Positions 16,501-25,578 of a stretch of 64,000 nucleotides of DNA are shown here, piece by piece. The number at the start of each line of letters is the position of its first letter. Position 1 is the stretch's first letter. The position numbers and the translations under genes were made by a program. The stretch is taken from contig NZ_CP025263.1 in the NCBI RefSeq assembly GCF_002843605.1, forward strand, positions 1,618,501 to 1,682,500. Direction: 5' to 3'. Source of the DNA: Pseudomonas sp. S09G 359 (GTDB lineage Bacteria > Pseudomonadota > Gammaproteobacteria > Pseudomonadales > Pseudomonadaceae). The notes below the pieces were generated by a model. It made no database searches, had not been told where the DNA came from, and worked only from the letters and a program-made list of their open reading frames with translations.

Positions 16501-17312
16501 GCCCGCGCTCCTTCGTACCAAGGGAACGCACGTCGGGTCAGGGCCTTGAGGCCCCAGTCCATCAGCCAGGCGAGCAGCGTGATCCACACCACGTAAGGCA
16601 CAATCACGTCCATCGCCAGGTAGCGGCGTACCAGGAAAATCCGGTAGCCCAGGCCGTCGGTGGAGGCGATGGCTTCGGCGGCAATCAAAAACAACCACGC
16701 CGAGCCCAGCATCAGCCGCAGGGAGATCAGCAGGCGCGGCAGCAATTGCGGGAGTACCACGCGCAACACCAGGGTCCAGGTGGAGGCACCGAGGGTCTGC
16801 GCCTTTACCAGCAACTCGACCGGGATTTCCCGTGCGCGCTGCTCCAGGTCGCGCGCCAGGGCCGGGGTGATGCCGATGACGATCAGCATCACCTTGGACA
16901 ATTCCCCAAGGCCGAACACGATGAACAGAATCGGCAGGATCGCCAGCGGCGGCACCATCGACAGCACCGTCAGCAGCGGTGACAACGGCGCGCCAAACAG
17001 CGGCAGTGTGCCGGCGGCAATCCCCAGGCACAGGCCGGCGAGGGCGCTGATACCGAGGCCGATGGCCAGGCGGCGCAGGCTCGACGCGCTGTCTTGCCAC
17101 AGCACGAATTCACCGGTACGGCTGTCGGCGCTGAACGCCAGGCGCTTTACGGCGTCGCCCATTTGCATGGCGCTGGGCAGCAGCTTGTCGTTGGGGTTGT
17201 CTGCCAGGCGCTCGGCCGAGCCCACGAAGTAGGCGAACAGCAGCAACGCGAACGGCAGCAGCACCAACAGCAGGCGGCTGGAGCGTTCCGGGTGACGGTT
17301 GATCAGGCGCAT
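16497..17312 (-). CDS. ABC transporter permease (urea/guanidine uptake)
   Basis: The 271-residue inner-membrane protein has about six hydrophobic segments and the binding-protein-dependent transport motif EIPVELLVKAQTLGASTWT (EAA loop, about residues 160-185) that contacts the ATPase. It is of the TauC/SsuC type. It overlaps the ATPase gene by four bases and follows the binding-protein gene by 12 bases. Its substrate is inferred from the operon and from the guanidine riboswitch upstream. Confidence 0.92.
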   Translation of the reverse strand: MRLINRHPERSSRLLLVLLPFALLLFAYFVGSAERLADNPNDKLLPSAMQMGDAVKRLAFSADSRTGEFVLWQDSASSLRRLAIGLGISALAGLCLGIAAGTLPLFGAPLSPLLTVLSMVPPLAILPILFIVFGLGELSKVMLIVIGITPALARDLEQRAREIPVELLVKAQTLGASTWTLVLRVVLPQLLPRLLISLRLMLGSAWLFLIAAEAIASTDGLGYRIFLVRRYLAMDVIVPYVVWITLLAWLMDWGLKALTRRAFPWYEGARA

Positions 17313-17324
17313 GGCCAGGTCCTC

Positions 17325-18392
17325 TTACAGCTTGCCGTCGGCGGCCATCTGCACGTAGCTGGGGTCGAAATGCAGCTTGAGGTTGGCGGTGTCGCCGCTG
17401 GTCACGCCATTGGCGAAGCTCATGCCCACGGCGCTGGTGTCCTTGGCACCTTCGCCCAGCAGGCCGTGTTCAAACGAGAACTCGGCGACCTTGCGCATGG
17501 TGGCCGGCAACTGCGCGCTGGTGGCGAAGGCCAGGGCTTCCTGGGGCGTGGCGAACAGCTTGGTGGTGTCCAGTTGCGACTGGAAGCCCTTGAGGTCGGT
17601 GCCGGAGGCCTTGGCCATATGTTCCAGGGCCTCGGTGCTGGCGGCGCCCTTGGCGTTCATCAAGGCAACCACTTCGAACCAGGCGCCGGTAAGCGCTTTG
17701 CCCAGCTTGGGGTTGTCCTTGAGGGTCTGGGTGTTGACCACCATCATGTCCATGATCTCGCCGGGCACTTTGCTCGAATCGAACACTTCGGTGACGCCGG
17801 GCTTGGCCTTGATCTCCGAGAGCATCGGGTTCCAGGTGGTGACGGCCTGCACCTGGTCGGTGTTGAAGGCGGCGGCGATGTCGGCATCGGAGGTGTTGAC
17901 CACCTTGAGGTCTTTTTCGCTGAGGTCGGCGGACTCCAGCGCGCGGGCCAGCAGGTAGTGGGACACCGAGAGTTCGACCAGGTTGACGTTCATGCCCTTG
18001 AGGTCGGCCACGGTCTTGCCGGTGCCTTTGATGACCACGCCATCGTTGCCGTTGGAGAAGTCGCTGACCACCAGCGCAGTGCTGTCCACGCCACCGGCGG
18101 CGGGGATGGTCAGGGCATCCATGTTGGTCATGGTGCAGCCGTCGAACTGGCCGGCGGTGTATTGGTTGATGGATTCGACGTAGTCATTGAGCTGCACCAT
18201 GTCGATGGTGATGCCGTACTTCTTGGCCCACTTGTCGAGGATGCCTTGGCTGCCGGCGTACTCCCACGGCATCCAGCCGGCGTAAATGGTCCAGCACACA
18301 CTGAAGTGCTCTTTAGGGGCGGCCTGGGTCTGGAAGCTCAGCACGGCGGCGAACGCGGCGGCGAGCAGGGCGGGTAAACGGATGGAAGGCAT
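17325..18392 (-). CDS. ABC transporter periplasmic substrate-binding protein (urea-carboxylase-associated)
   Basis: The 355-residue protein has a signal peptide (about residues 1-24, ending in QTQAA) and a NMT1/TauA-type binding fold. The motifs VCWTIYAGWMPWEYA and GQFDGCTMTNMDALTIPAA mark the group found with urea carboxylase operons. It is the first gene of the operon and follows the guanidine-I riboswitch by about 60 bases. The start at 18392 begins directly at the signal peptide with GGAGAAG upstream. In this setting the likely ligand is guanidine or a close analogue. Confidence 0.92.
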   Translation of the reverse strand: MPSIRLPALLAAAFAAVLSFQTQAAPKEHFSVCWTIYAGWMPWEYAGSQGILDKWAKKYGITIDMVQLNDYVESINQYTAGQFDGCTMTNMDALTIPAAGGVDSTALVVSDFSNGNDGVVIKGTGKTVADLKGMNVNLVELSVSHYLLARALESADLSEKDLKVVNTSDADIAAAFNTDQVQAVTTWNPMLSEIKAKPGVTEVFDSSKVPGEIMDMMVVNTQTLKDNPKLGKALTGAWFEVVALMNAKGAASTEALEHMAKASGTDLKGFQSQLDTTKLFATPQEALAFATSAQLPATMRKVAEFSFEHGLLGEGAKDTSAVGMSFANGVTSGDTANLKLHFDPSYVQMAADGKL

Positions 18393-18434
18393 AGGGCTTC
18401 TCCAGTTGAACGTGGGCGAGCAGGAGCAACGCGG

Positions 18435-18448
18435 CACCGTAAACGGTG
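18435..18448 (-). promoter_or_regulatory. small hairpin between riboswitch and first gene
   Basis: CACCGT-AA-ACGGTG can form a short hairpin directly downstream of the aptamer in the leader RNA. No U run follows, so if it belongs to the expression platform it more likely affects translation or pairs alternatively with the aptamer 3' strand. Confidence 0.35.
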
Positions 18449-18450
18449 GC

Positions 18451-18546
18451 TGTCTCCCGGGCTTTTATCCCGCCGTGTAACCTCAACTGGAGGTCGCCGA
18501 CTCTCGGACCAGCCACTCGCTTTTCGCGAGCCGGAACCCTAGTCGG
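18451..18546 (-). promoter_or_regulatory. guanidine-I riboswitch (ykkC-yxkD leader)
   Basis: On the minus strand the leader contains, in order, the conserved blocks CTAGGGTTCCG, a hairpin (GGCTCGCGAAAAGCGAGTGG), GGTCCGAGAG, and ACGGCGGGATAAAAGCCCGG followed by GAGA. These blocks and their order are the hallmark of the ykkC guanidine-I aptamer. It precedes an operon for uptake and carboxylation of guanidine/urea, the classic setting. Guanidine binding should raise expression of the operon. Confidence 0.95.
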
Positions 18547-18602
18547 CCATTGCAAATTGTGGTGCCGCGAACCTGTAATGAATCCTGCACGGGGAGAGGC
18601 AA

Positions 18603-18618
18603 AGCGAGAGTCGTGCCA
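18603..18618 (-). promoter_or_regulatory. sigma-54 promoter of the guanidine operon
   Basis: Minus strand TGGCACG-N4-TCGCT keeps the full -24 block and the -12 GC at exact spacing (consensus TGGCACG-N4-TTGCW). Transcription would begin near 18593, about 45 bases before the aptamer. Confidence 0.75.
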
Positions 18619-18672
18619 ACTGGGCCAGAGGCCCGGTTTACGGCCGGGCATGGCAGGGAAGGGCAGTAGATG

Positions 18673-18689
18673 TGCGCCAAGCGGGTGCG
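18673..18689. promoter_or_regulatory. NtrC-like binding site
   Basis: TGCGCC-AAGCG-GGTGCG matches the NtrC dyad TGCACC-N5-GGTGCA with one mismatch in each half. It lies about 90 bases upstream of the predicted sigma-54 start point, a usual enhancer distance. A 14-bp palindrome GTGCGCCGGCGCAC (18685-18698) overlaps it and may be a second weak site. Confidence 0.55.
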
Positions 18690-18711
18690 CCGGCGCACTG
18701 CAATGAGGCGG

Positions 18712-20334
18712 TTACAACTGGAACTTGCTGACCAGCACGTTGAACGACGTGGCCAGGCGCGACAGGTCCTGGCTGGAAGCGTTGGTCTGGTGCGCGCCGG
18801 CGGCGGTCTGGGTGGACAGGTCCTGGATGTTGAGCAGGTTGCGATCCACTTCGCGGGCCACCTGGGCCTGTTCTTCGGAGGCCGAGGCAATCACCAGGTT
18901 GCGCTCGTTGATCTTCGCCACGCTGGCGGTGATGCGTTCCAGTGCTTCGCCGGCGCTTTGCGCCAGGGTCTGAGTGTTGTTGGCCCAAGTGAGGCTTTTG
19001 TTCATGGCGGCCACGGCGTCATCGGCGCCGACCTGTACTTCGCCGATCATTTTTTCGATGTCGACCGTGGACGTCTGGGTGCGATGGGCCAGCGCGCGTA
19101 CTTCATCGGCCACCACTGCAAACCCGCGGCCTTGCTCACCTGCACGGGCGGCCTCGATGGCGGCGTTGAGGGCCAGCAGGTTGGTCTGGTCGGCGATGCC
19201 GCGGATCACATCGATCACCTTGCCGATCTCGCGCACCTGGCCGGCCAGGTCGGCGACCGATTGGGTCGAGTCGTTGATTTCGCCGACCATCGAACGCATG
19301 CCGGACACCGCCTGTTCCACCTGCTGGCGGCCGTCTTCGGCTTCGGTGGTGGCCTGGCGTGAAGCTTCGGAGGTCGATACGGCGTTGCTGGCCACTTCAT
19401 CCACCGCCGCGGTCATCTGGTTGACGGCAGTCGCGGCTTGTTGGATTTCGTCGTTCTGGCGGGTCAGGCCACGGCTGCTTTCGTCGGTAACTGCGCTGAG
19501 TTCTTCGGCGGCCGAGGCGAGTTGGTCGGCGGCATTGGCGATTTCCACCAGGGTGCTTTTCAGGCCGCCCTGCATGTCGGCCAGGGCCATCAGCAAGTGC
19601 CCGGCTTCGTCGGTGCGGTCGGTGACGATGGCTTGGGTCAGGTCGCCCTTGGCAATGCGTTGGGCACTCTCGACCGCTTGGGCGATGGGGCGGGTGATCA
19701 GGCGGGTGATCAGCACGCCAATGATGAGGGCAATGATGAAGGCCAGCACAATGCCGCTGATCATCCAGGTCAACGCGCTGCTGCGCAGGTCGTCGGCGGC
19801 GACGGCGCCTTCCTGGATCTGGCGGTTGTTGGAGTCGATCATCACGCGGATCAGCTCGCGGGCCTGGCGGAACAGCTCATTGTTGGTGCTGTTGAGCTGC
19901 GCGCGCGCCTGTTCGAGTTGGCCGCCGTTCATCATTGCGATGATGCGTTCGGAGTTGCCGATGTAGTTGGGCCAGATCTGGTCGAGCTTGTCGCCGGCTG
20001 CCCGTTCGTCGTCTTCCAGCGGCGTGGCGCGGTAGGTGGCGTAGGCGCTCTGGCTGCGTTTGAGTTCGTTGGCGATGTCTTGGCTTACGCGGTCGCGGTC
20101 CTGGGCCGAGACGTCACCCTTGCTGGCATCCAGCAAGCGGTACAGACCACGGTTGTGGGCGACCAGGCCATTGAGGGTGGCGGCGGTGTTGCTGACCGAA
20201 ACCAGGTTGTTGGAGAAGGTGAGTTCCAATGCGCTGGAAAGCCGCACGACGCTTTTGATGCCCAGCAGGCCAACCCCGAGGGTGACCAGCGCGCAGAGTA
20301 AAAATGAAAGCAGCAGCTTGGTTGAAATTTTCAT
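18712..20334 (-). CDS. methyl-accepting chemotaxis protein
   Basis: The 540-residue chemoreceptor has an N-terminal membrane segment (about 7-28), a periplasmic four-helix-bundle ligand domain (about 30-185), a second membrane segment (about 188-212) and a HAMP domain ([24 protein letters not shown]). A long coiled-coil signalling domain follows, with the hairpin tip [34 protein letters not shown]. The C-terminus lacks a CheR-tethering pentapeptide. Ligand unknown. It is upstream of the guanidine operon on the same strand, so a role in sensing nitrogen compounds is possible but only by position. Confidence 0.93.
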   Translation of the reverse strand: MKISTKLLLSFLLCALVTLGVGLLGIKSVVRLSSALELTFSNNLVSVSNTAATLNGLVAHNRGLYRLLDASKGDVSAQDRDRVSQDIANELKRSQSAYATYRATPLEDDERAAGDKLDQIWPNYIGNSERIIAMMNGGQLEQARAQLNSTNNELFRQARELIRVMIDSNNRQIQEGAVAADDLRSSALTWMISGIVLAFIIALIIGVLITRLITRPIAQAVESAQRIAKGDLTQAIVTDRTDEAGHLLMALADMQGGLKSTLVEIANAADQLASAAEELSAVTDESSRGLTRQNDEIQQAATAVNQMTAAVDEVASNAVSTSEASRQATTEAEDGRQQVEQAVSGMRSMVGEINDSTQSVADLAGQVREIGKVIDVIRGIADQTNLLALNAAIEAARAGEQGRGFAVVADEVRALAHRTQTSTVDIEKMIGEVQVGADDAVAAMNKSLTWANNTQTLAQSAGEALERITASVAKINERNLVIASASEEQAQVAREVDRNLLNIQDLSTQTAAGAHQTNASSQDLSRLATSFNVLVSKFQL

Positions 20335-20652
20335 GGCTCGAATCCGGCGATATTAGCGGGGGACGTACGCTAGAGCCTCCCTGGCTTTGTGCGATGTCAT
20401 AGTGACATCATCGCAATCGCCAAGGTTCCGAGCCAGATAAATTTACTGAATCGATAAAGTAACTCGATAGTGAAATGCTATGCCAGCGTGCAACCCGCAA
20501 GGGCGTATCAGCGCGGCTACGTTGATGTATCAAGTTGTTACCAAAACGCACCAGATGCGCTTTTTGATGTCCGATACTGTGTCATCCGGCGCAAGCTGGG
20601 TGCCGCCCTCCCGCGTCGCTGGAGGTGCTCTTCCGCGGTCCAGGAGGCCGCC
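20335..20652. other. intergenic region with small palindrome
   Basis: This 318-base divergent region lies between the chemoreceptor and lipoprotein genes. It holds the perfect inverted repeat GATGTCA-TAG-TGACATC (20393-20409), a possible operator. No other gene, tRNA or clear promoter is seen. A continuous frame from 20470 leads into the lipoprotein gene but has no ribosome binding site or family features. Confidence 0.5.
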
Positions 20653-21024
20653 ATGTATCGACGACTGCTGCTCAGCGCTTTACTCGGTCTAACCCTTTCT
20701 GCCTGTGTGCCCTACTACGATGGAGGCCAGAGCTACTATCGATCCGAGGTCTACACCGCGCCGGCGCCGGCGTACTACTACGGCGGGGGCACGTACTACT
20801 CGGCGCCACGTTATTACGCACCGGCTCCGCGCTATTACGCCCCCGCACCGCGCTACTACTCGGCGCCGAGGTACTACCAGCCGGCTCCGCGCTACTACCC
20901 TTCGGGGCCAAGGGCGGGTTACCGGCCCTACCCGAACCAAGGTTGGGGTGACCATGGAGGTGGACGCAATGGCGGGCATGGTCGTGGTGGAGACCATGGC
21001 GGCGGCCGCGGTGGTCACCGGTAA
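20653..21024 (+). CDS. Tyr/Pro-rich low-complexity lipoprotein
   Basis: The 123-residue protein has a lipoprotein signal (MYRRLLLSALLGLTLSAC; lipobox LSAC, Cys 18). A low-complexity mature part follows, with repeats of the type APRYYAPAPRYY (about residues 50-90), ending in a Gly/His/Arg-rich tail (GGGRNGGHGRGGDHGGG). The ATG at 20653 has a GGAGG-like site upstream. Such YY/PAP proteins are common in pseudomonads as outer-membrane lipoproteins of unknown role. The His-rich tail might bind metal, which is a guess. A terminator follows. Confidence 0.85.
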   Translation: MYRRLLLSALLGLTLSACVPYYDGGQSYYRSEVYTAPAPAYYYGGGTYYSAPRYYAPAPRYYAPAPRYYSAPRYYQPAPRYYPSGPRAGYRPYPNQGWGDHGGGRNGGHGRGGDHGGGRGGHR

Positions 21025-21038
21025 CATGCCTTGAATGC

Positions 21039-21065
21039 AAACGGCGCAGGAAGCGCCGTTTTTTG
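21039..21065 (+). terminator. rho-independent terminator
   Basis: AACGGCGC-aggaa-GCGCCGTT followed by a T run, 15 bases after the lipoprotein stop. It also lies after the convergent enoyl-CoA hydratase-like gene. Confidence 0.88.
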
Positions 21066-21079
21066 TGGGCGAAAACTAA

Positions 21080-22192
21080 TTAGTAATCAGATAAATCCGC
21101 CAATGGATGGCGGCCCTCCCAGGCCTTGTGGAAGTGCGCCTGCACCACCGCCTCCGGCACCGTATTGATGTCCGGCCAATGCCAGTGGGGTGTCTGGTCC
21201 TTGTCGATCAACCGCGCACGCACCCCTTCGCTGAACTCCGGATGCCGGCAGCAATTGAGGCTCAGGGTGTATTCCATCTGAAACACCTGGGCCAGGGACA
21301 AGTGGCGCGCGCGCTGGAGCTGTTCCCACACCAGGTGCGCGGTCAGCGGGCAGCCTTCGCTCAGGGTCTTGCCGGCGCGGCTCAACAGCGGGTCGGCGTG
21401 GTCGCGCAAGGGGCTCAAGGCGCGCCAGGCACTGCGTGCATCCGCCACGTCCAGCCACGCGTCGATCTGCGCACGGCGTGGTAGCCATTGGGCTTCGGGT
21501 TGCTGGTCGACGGCTTCCTGGGCCAGCGCCTTGAGCAGGCTGTTGAGTTGCATCGGGGTTTGTTCCTGCCAGTTCAACTGCAGCAGGCCATCGAGCAGTT
21601 CGTCCTGTTGATCGTCACGCAGGAAACGATCGGCCAGGCCCAGGTCCAACGCATCCCGCCCGTTGATGTGGGCGCCGGTGAGGCCGAGGAACAACCCCAG
21701 CTTGCCCGGCAGGCGCGACAGGAACCAACTGGCGCCCACATCCGGGTACAGGCCGATGCTGATTTCGGGCATGGCCAACCGGCTGCTCGGCGTGACGATA
21801 CGCACCGCTGCGCTTTGCAGCAGGCCCATGCCGCCACCCAGCACATAGCCATGGCCCCAGCAGATCAGTGGTTTGGGGTAGGTGTGCAGGCGATAGTCGA
21901 GGCGATATTCCGCGGCAAAAAACTCTGCGGCCAGGGCGGGCACCACACCGGGTTGTTCGCGGCAGGCCATGGCCAGGCTGCGCACCTCGCCACCGGCGCA
22001 AAACGCCTTGGGCCCGTTGCCACGCAGCAGCACGCAGACGATGTTGGGGTCTTTGGCCCAGGCGTCCAGGCGCTCGCCCAGGGCCAGGATCATCGGTAAG
22101 GAGAGGGCATTGAGGGACTTTTCAGCGTCCAGGCTGGCGATGCCGATGCGGGCACCGTCGCTGCCGGTCAGCTCTTCGAAGTGCAGGTTCAT
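21080..22192 (-). CDS. 3-hydroxyisobutyryl-CoA hydrolase / enoyl-CoA hydratase family protein
   Basis: The 370-residue crotonase-fold protein has the oxyanion-hole motifs FCAGGEVRSL and GYVLGGGMGL, with the acidic residue in PEISIGLYPDVGASWFL. This long form (about 360 residues, ECH_2 type) is typical of 3-hydroxyisobutyryl-CoA hydrolases of valine breakdown, not of short hydratases. Two adjacent ATGs exist; the second (22192) has better spacing to GAGG and is chosen. It stands alone, without other valine-catabolism genes nearby, so substrate is uncertain. Confidence 0.87.
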   Translation of the reverse strand: MNLHFEELTGSDGARIGIASLDAEKSLNALSLPMILALGERLDAWAKDPNIVCVLLRGNGPKAFCAGGEVRSLAMACREQPGVVPALAAEFFAAEYRLDYRLHTYPKPLICWGHGYVLGGGMGLLQSAAVRIVTPSSRLAMPEISIGLYPDVGASWFLSRLPGKLGLFLGLTGAHINGRDALDLGLADRFLRDDQQDELLDGLLQLNWQEQTPMQLNSLLKALAQEAVDQQPEAQWLPRRAQIDAWLDVADARSAWRALSPLRDHADPLLSRAGKTLSEGCPLTAHLVWEQLQRARHLSLAQVFQMEYTLSLNCCRHPEFSEGVRARLIDKDQTPHWHWPDINTVPEAVVQAHFHKAWEGRHPLADLSDY

Positions 22193-22266
22193 CATGACCT
22201 CAATCGAGAAAGTGAAGGATCAGTATGATCGGTTCATAGGAAAGTGCCGATGCTGTGTTAGATCAA

Positions 22267-22295
22267 TTGACAAGCGGGGTGGGCTTTCCTAGGGT
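22267..22295 (+). promoter_or_regulatory. probable sigma-70 promoter of ung
   Basis: TTGACA (perfect -35) is followed after 17 bases by TAGGGT, about 34 bases before the ung start. The -10 match is only moderate. Confidence 0.5.
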
Positions 22296-22328
22296 TCGCC
22301 TCATTCATTTCTACAAGACAGTTCAACT

Positions 22329-23021
22329 ATGACCGAAGGCGACCGTATCAAACTCGAACCCAGCTGGAAACACGCCCTGCGGGATGAGTTCGAGCAGCCC
22401 TACATGACCCAATTGCGCGAGTTCCTGCGCCAGGAGCATGCCGCCGGCAAGGAGATCTACCCGCCTGGCCCGCTGATTTTCAATGCGCTCAATTCAACGC
22501 CGTTGGACAAGGTCAAGGTGGTGATCCTCGGCCAGGACCCCTACCACGGCCCCGGCCAGGCCCATGGCCTGTGCTTCTCGGTACAACCGGGCGTGCCGGC
22601 GCCGCCGTCGCTGGTCAATATCTATAAAGAGCTCAAGCGCGACTTGAACATCGACATCCCCAACCACGGCTACCTGCAAAGCTGGGCCGACCAGGGCGTG
22701 CTGATGCTCAACACCACGATGACCGTGGAACGCGCCAACGCCAATGCCCACGCTGGCAAGGGCTGGCAGTTCTTTACCGATCGGATTATCGAAGTGGTCA
22801 GCGAGCATCAGCCGCACCTGGTGTTTTTGCTGTGGGGCGCCCATGCGCAGGGCAAGCAGAAGCTGATTGATGCCACCAAGCACCTGGTGCTGACGTCGGT
22901 GCATCCTTCGCCGTTGTCGGCGTATCGCGGGTTCCTGGGTTGCGGGCATTTCAGCCGTACCAACAAGTTTTTGCAGCAAAGTGGCGAGACGCCGATTAAT
23001 TGGGCGCTACCGTCGGTCTGA
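22329..23021 (+). CDS. ung: uracil-DNA glycosylase
   Basis: The 230-residue enzyme removes uracil from DNA to start base-excision repair. Family 1 motifs are present: the water-activating loop [18 protein letters not shown] (catalytic Asp near residue 70), LLNT-type strand ([11 protein letters not shown]) and the minor-groove loop [18 protein letters not shown] with the catalytic His. Length is normal. The start at 22329 follows the divergent promoter region shared with the hydrolase gene. Confidence 0.97.
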   Translation: MTEGDRIKLEPSWKHALRDEFEQPYMTQLREFLRQEHAAGKEIYPPGPLIFNALNSTPLDKVKVVILGQDPYHGPGQAHGLCFSVQPGVPAPPSLVNIYKELKRDLNIDIPNHGYLQSWADQGVLMLNTTMTVERANANAHAGKGWQFFTDRIIEVVSEHQPHLVFLLWGAHAQGKQKLIDATKHLVLTSVHPSPLSAYRGFLGCGHFSRTNKFLQQSGETPINWALPSV

Positions 23022-23252
23022 CATTTTCCCTGTGGTGCAAAACCGCCTCGGCCGCCTGAACACACTGCCGGGGCGGGCTTTTATCCTCCGCCATCCCTCG
23101 CTGGCAGCGCATGCAGTACAGCCCTACCTGTTAATTCTGACAGTATCCATCGGGCGTTTTTACCCCTTAACTAGTTGCCTGGCCTCGTCACGTGGGTGAG
23201 CACCCTTCGGTGGTCCACGGCCGGCAATGATCGCTTGTTAAGGAGAGTGGAA

Positions 23253-25274
23253 ATGTTCAACAAAAGACCATCGGCCACGCCCGCAGAAGGTGCTGGCCAA
23301 ACTAACCTGAGGGCTCTGGCTCCGCCTGAGGTACCGCCACCTTATGCGTTGCCGCTGCTGAGTGACGAGTCAGCGTACACCATCCCGCGCTCGGCCCAGG
23401 CGGCAGATTTACCGGTCGACGTGACGGTGTTGTGGGGCGGTGTCGGCGGCCTGTTCCCGGGGGAGACCACCTACGTATACTTTTACTGGGATAACGAATT
23501 GACCCCCTCCGATACCCAGATGATCACCGCACCTTATGGTGCTTCAGACTTGCCGGTCACAGGCTATATACCCCAGATCAAACTCAGCGTGCCCGGTTTG
23601 CACCTGCTGCGCTATGAGGTCGAATTGGTGCTGGGGAGCACTGTCGAGCCGTCCGCTCCGATTCTGATCAATCTCGATAAAGAGGCTCCGAATCAGGGCC
23701 AGCGCGGTACGCCGCTGATTTTTCCTGCAGAAATAGTGCGCGACGGAGTGACTGACGCATACCTGGCCAGCCACGGAGACAGGGTGGTGGCCGAGGTCCA
23801 GCCCTGGCCCGATATTCGTCTCGAGGACCGTGTTGACGGTTACTTGTTGTTGCTGCCGTTTCGCGATAGACGACTGCTGCGCAATCGTTTGGTGAATAAG
23901 GTCGCCACGCTCACCATCGATGCATCACATAAGGCTGGCGCGCCGATCGAGTTGGTCTTCGAAGGCGCTGCACTGCGCGCCCATCCAAACGGCAATTACG
24001 ATGCCCACTATTACTTGACCGACCGCGGCGGTAACGAGGGCCCACGGTCGATCACTGCGAACTTGCTGATTGATCTCACCCCCACACCATCAATTCTGCC
24101 GCCTGTAGACATGCCGCAGTTGGTGAACGGCCGGATCGACCTCGAAGACGCCCGCGCGCCAGGTGGCGTCTATATGAATATATTGGAAATGGTCGGCTGG
24201 GCCGACGGTGACGTGCTGCAGCCGTTCTGGAACCTGATCCCACTTGCCTCGATCACCCTCACGACAGGGCAAACCTGGCCAATCCGCGTCAACATCGACT
24301 ATCTAACCCTGGCCCGTGGTGGCGCCGAATTCATTCCGGCTGTGATCAGGGCTTACTACACCTGGCAGCGGGGCTCGAGCCCGGCGATTGATTCAGACCC
24401 GCGTTTTGTACCTGTGGACCTGACCGTCGCCGGCCCCGTGAGCCCGGCTAACCCGAACCCGATCAACCGTTTGCTGGATCAGGTTACGGTCAAGGGTGTG
24501 AACGGCGATAACCTTCTGACCATCGATGATCAGAACCAGCCCGCCCGTGTGGTACTGCCGCTTTACAACAACCCTGTGGTCGATCAAGTGTTGGAGTTGA
24601 GGTGGGGCGACCCGGGTGTGCTTGCCGACACCTATACCGTACAACCCGGGGATCGCGCGGGTGACGAAATCGAGTTTTTTGTGCCCTGGGCGCTGATCGA
24701 GTCAACGCCGGGCAGCCCTGTGCCCACCTTCTACTGGACGTTTAACGGGGTCAATCGCCAGCGCTCGATAGAGACGCGGGTGACGGTCAATATTGTGAAG
24801 ATCATCGGCTTGCTGCCGCCTGAATTTCCTGATGTGCATTACGGGCCCGGGCCAGGGTCAGGTTTTATCAACTGCGATTTGCGGCCTTGGGACGGCGGGG
24901 TCAGGGTCAGGATTCCCGGAGATCGCAGCCGCCTGGACGGGGGCGATGAAGTGCGGATGTTCTGGGCCAGTTATCGAAATACCAACGGTGCCGACAGCGG
25001 CCTTATTGTGGGTACGGAGCTGACGTTGAGCCATACCCTCACGCAGAGTGAGGCTGAGAACGGCTATGTATTCCGGGTGCCATTTACCCCCTACATAAGG
25101 TTGCCGGGGCTGGTTACGCCGCCTGCTGGGCAAACCGATCCGCGCAACGGTTCTGGGGTAGTGCAATACCAGGTAGTCAAGCCGGCAGGCGGGGGGATGG
25201 GTGATTCCGAAAGGGTGTTGGTCGCTATCTCGCTGATTCGGCCCAATTTACCGCCGTGCGTTGCGGATGACTGA
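23253..25274 (+). CDS. large repeat protein of unknown function (paralogue A)
   Basis: The 673-residue protein has no signal peptide and no membrane segment. The sequence looks like a chain of beta-sandwich (Ig-like) units. Each ends in a strand motif of the form YxxxxxG...S.. before a new Pro-rich linker, for example FYWTFNGVNRQRSIETRV. It shares with the next gene an N-terminal unit (DLPVDVTVLWGG, then PGETTYVYFYWDN) and a second unit carrying GVTDAYLASHGDRV. The start at 23253 has AGGAG just upstream. I do not recognise a described family. It is the first of three related large proteins around an autotransporter. Confidence 0.75.
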   Translation: MFNKRPSATPAEGAGQTNLRALAPPEVPPPYALPLLSDESAYTIPRSAQAADLPVDVTVLWGGVGGLFPGETTYVYFYWDNELTPSDTQMITAPYGASDLPVTGYIPQIKLSVPGLHLLRYEVELVLGSTVEPSAPILINLDKEAPNQGQRGTPLIFPAEIVRDGVTDAYLASHGDRVVAEVQPWPDIRLEDRVDGYLLLLPFRDRRLLRNRLVNKVATLTIDASHKAGAPIELVFEGAALRAHPNGNYDAHYYLTDRGGNEGPRSITANLLIDLTPTPSILPPVDMPQLVNGRIDLEDARAPGGVYMNILEMVGWADGDVLQPFWNLIPLASITLTTGQTWPIRVNIDYLTLARGGAEFIPAVIRAYYTWQRGSSPAIDSDPRFVPVDLTVAGPVSPANPNPINRLLDQVTVKGVNGDNLLTIDDQNQPARVVLPLYNNPVVDQVLELRWGDPGVLADTYTVQPGDRAGDEIEFFVPWALIESTPGSPVPTFYWTFNGVNRQRSIETRVTVNIVKIIGLLPPEFPDVHYGPGPGSGFINCDLRPWDGGVRVRIPGDRSRLDGGDEVRMFWASYRNTNGADSGLIVGTELTLSHTLTQSEAENGYVFRVPFTPYIRLPGLVTPPAGQTDPRNGSGVVQYQVVKPAGGGMGDSERVLVAISLIRPNLPPCVADD

Positions 25275-25572
25275 AACGCGGGTGCAGCCCAGCAAACGGC
25301 GGAAGGGCGCAATGCCCTTCCGCTGCGGGGGGCGGGCATCTTTACCGCCTTACCTGCCTGTGAACCAATAGTACTGACGCGCATTTTTTGTATTTTGCAA
25401 CCTGTCAAGTTTCACAGTTACGCCATCGGGCGAAAGCTTGTTAAATGAACCTGTCGTCATTGTTAGACAGCCGAGTAGTGGTCCCCCAGCACTGGCGAGT
25501 GGAGGTTAATCGTTAATCACTGTTCTGGGACGTCATGCCTGTCCTGGAGCTCGTCGCCACTGCAAGGAGTTT
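25275..25572. other. intergenic region between two large repeat-protein genes
   Basis: About 300 bases without a gene. A strong hairpin GCGGAAGGGC-gcaat-GCCCTTCCGC (25299-25323) follows the first gene by about 25 bases but has no T run. The rest is AT-richer and probably holds the promoter of the second gene, which has AAGGAG ahead of its start. Confidence 0.5.
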
Positions 25573-25578
25573 ATGGTC

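Noticed and set aside
17094..18377. 427-codon plus-strand open frame opposite the binding-protein gene
   Set aside because: No domain features; the minus strand holds a complete ABC binding protein with signal peptide.
20820..20900. Repeated TACTACGCACCGGCTCCGCG units as CRISPR or satellite
   Set aside because: They are codons for the YYAPAPR repeats of the lipoprotein, without spacers.
23022..23252. Riboswitch or small RNA upstream of the first large repeat protein
   Set aside because: The 230-base leader has some short inverted repeats but no recognised conserved blocks.
25299..25323. Hairpin after the first large repeat protein as rho-independent terminator
   Set aside because: The stem is strong but no T run follows on either strand, so it is only noted as a hairpin.
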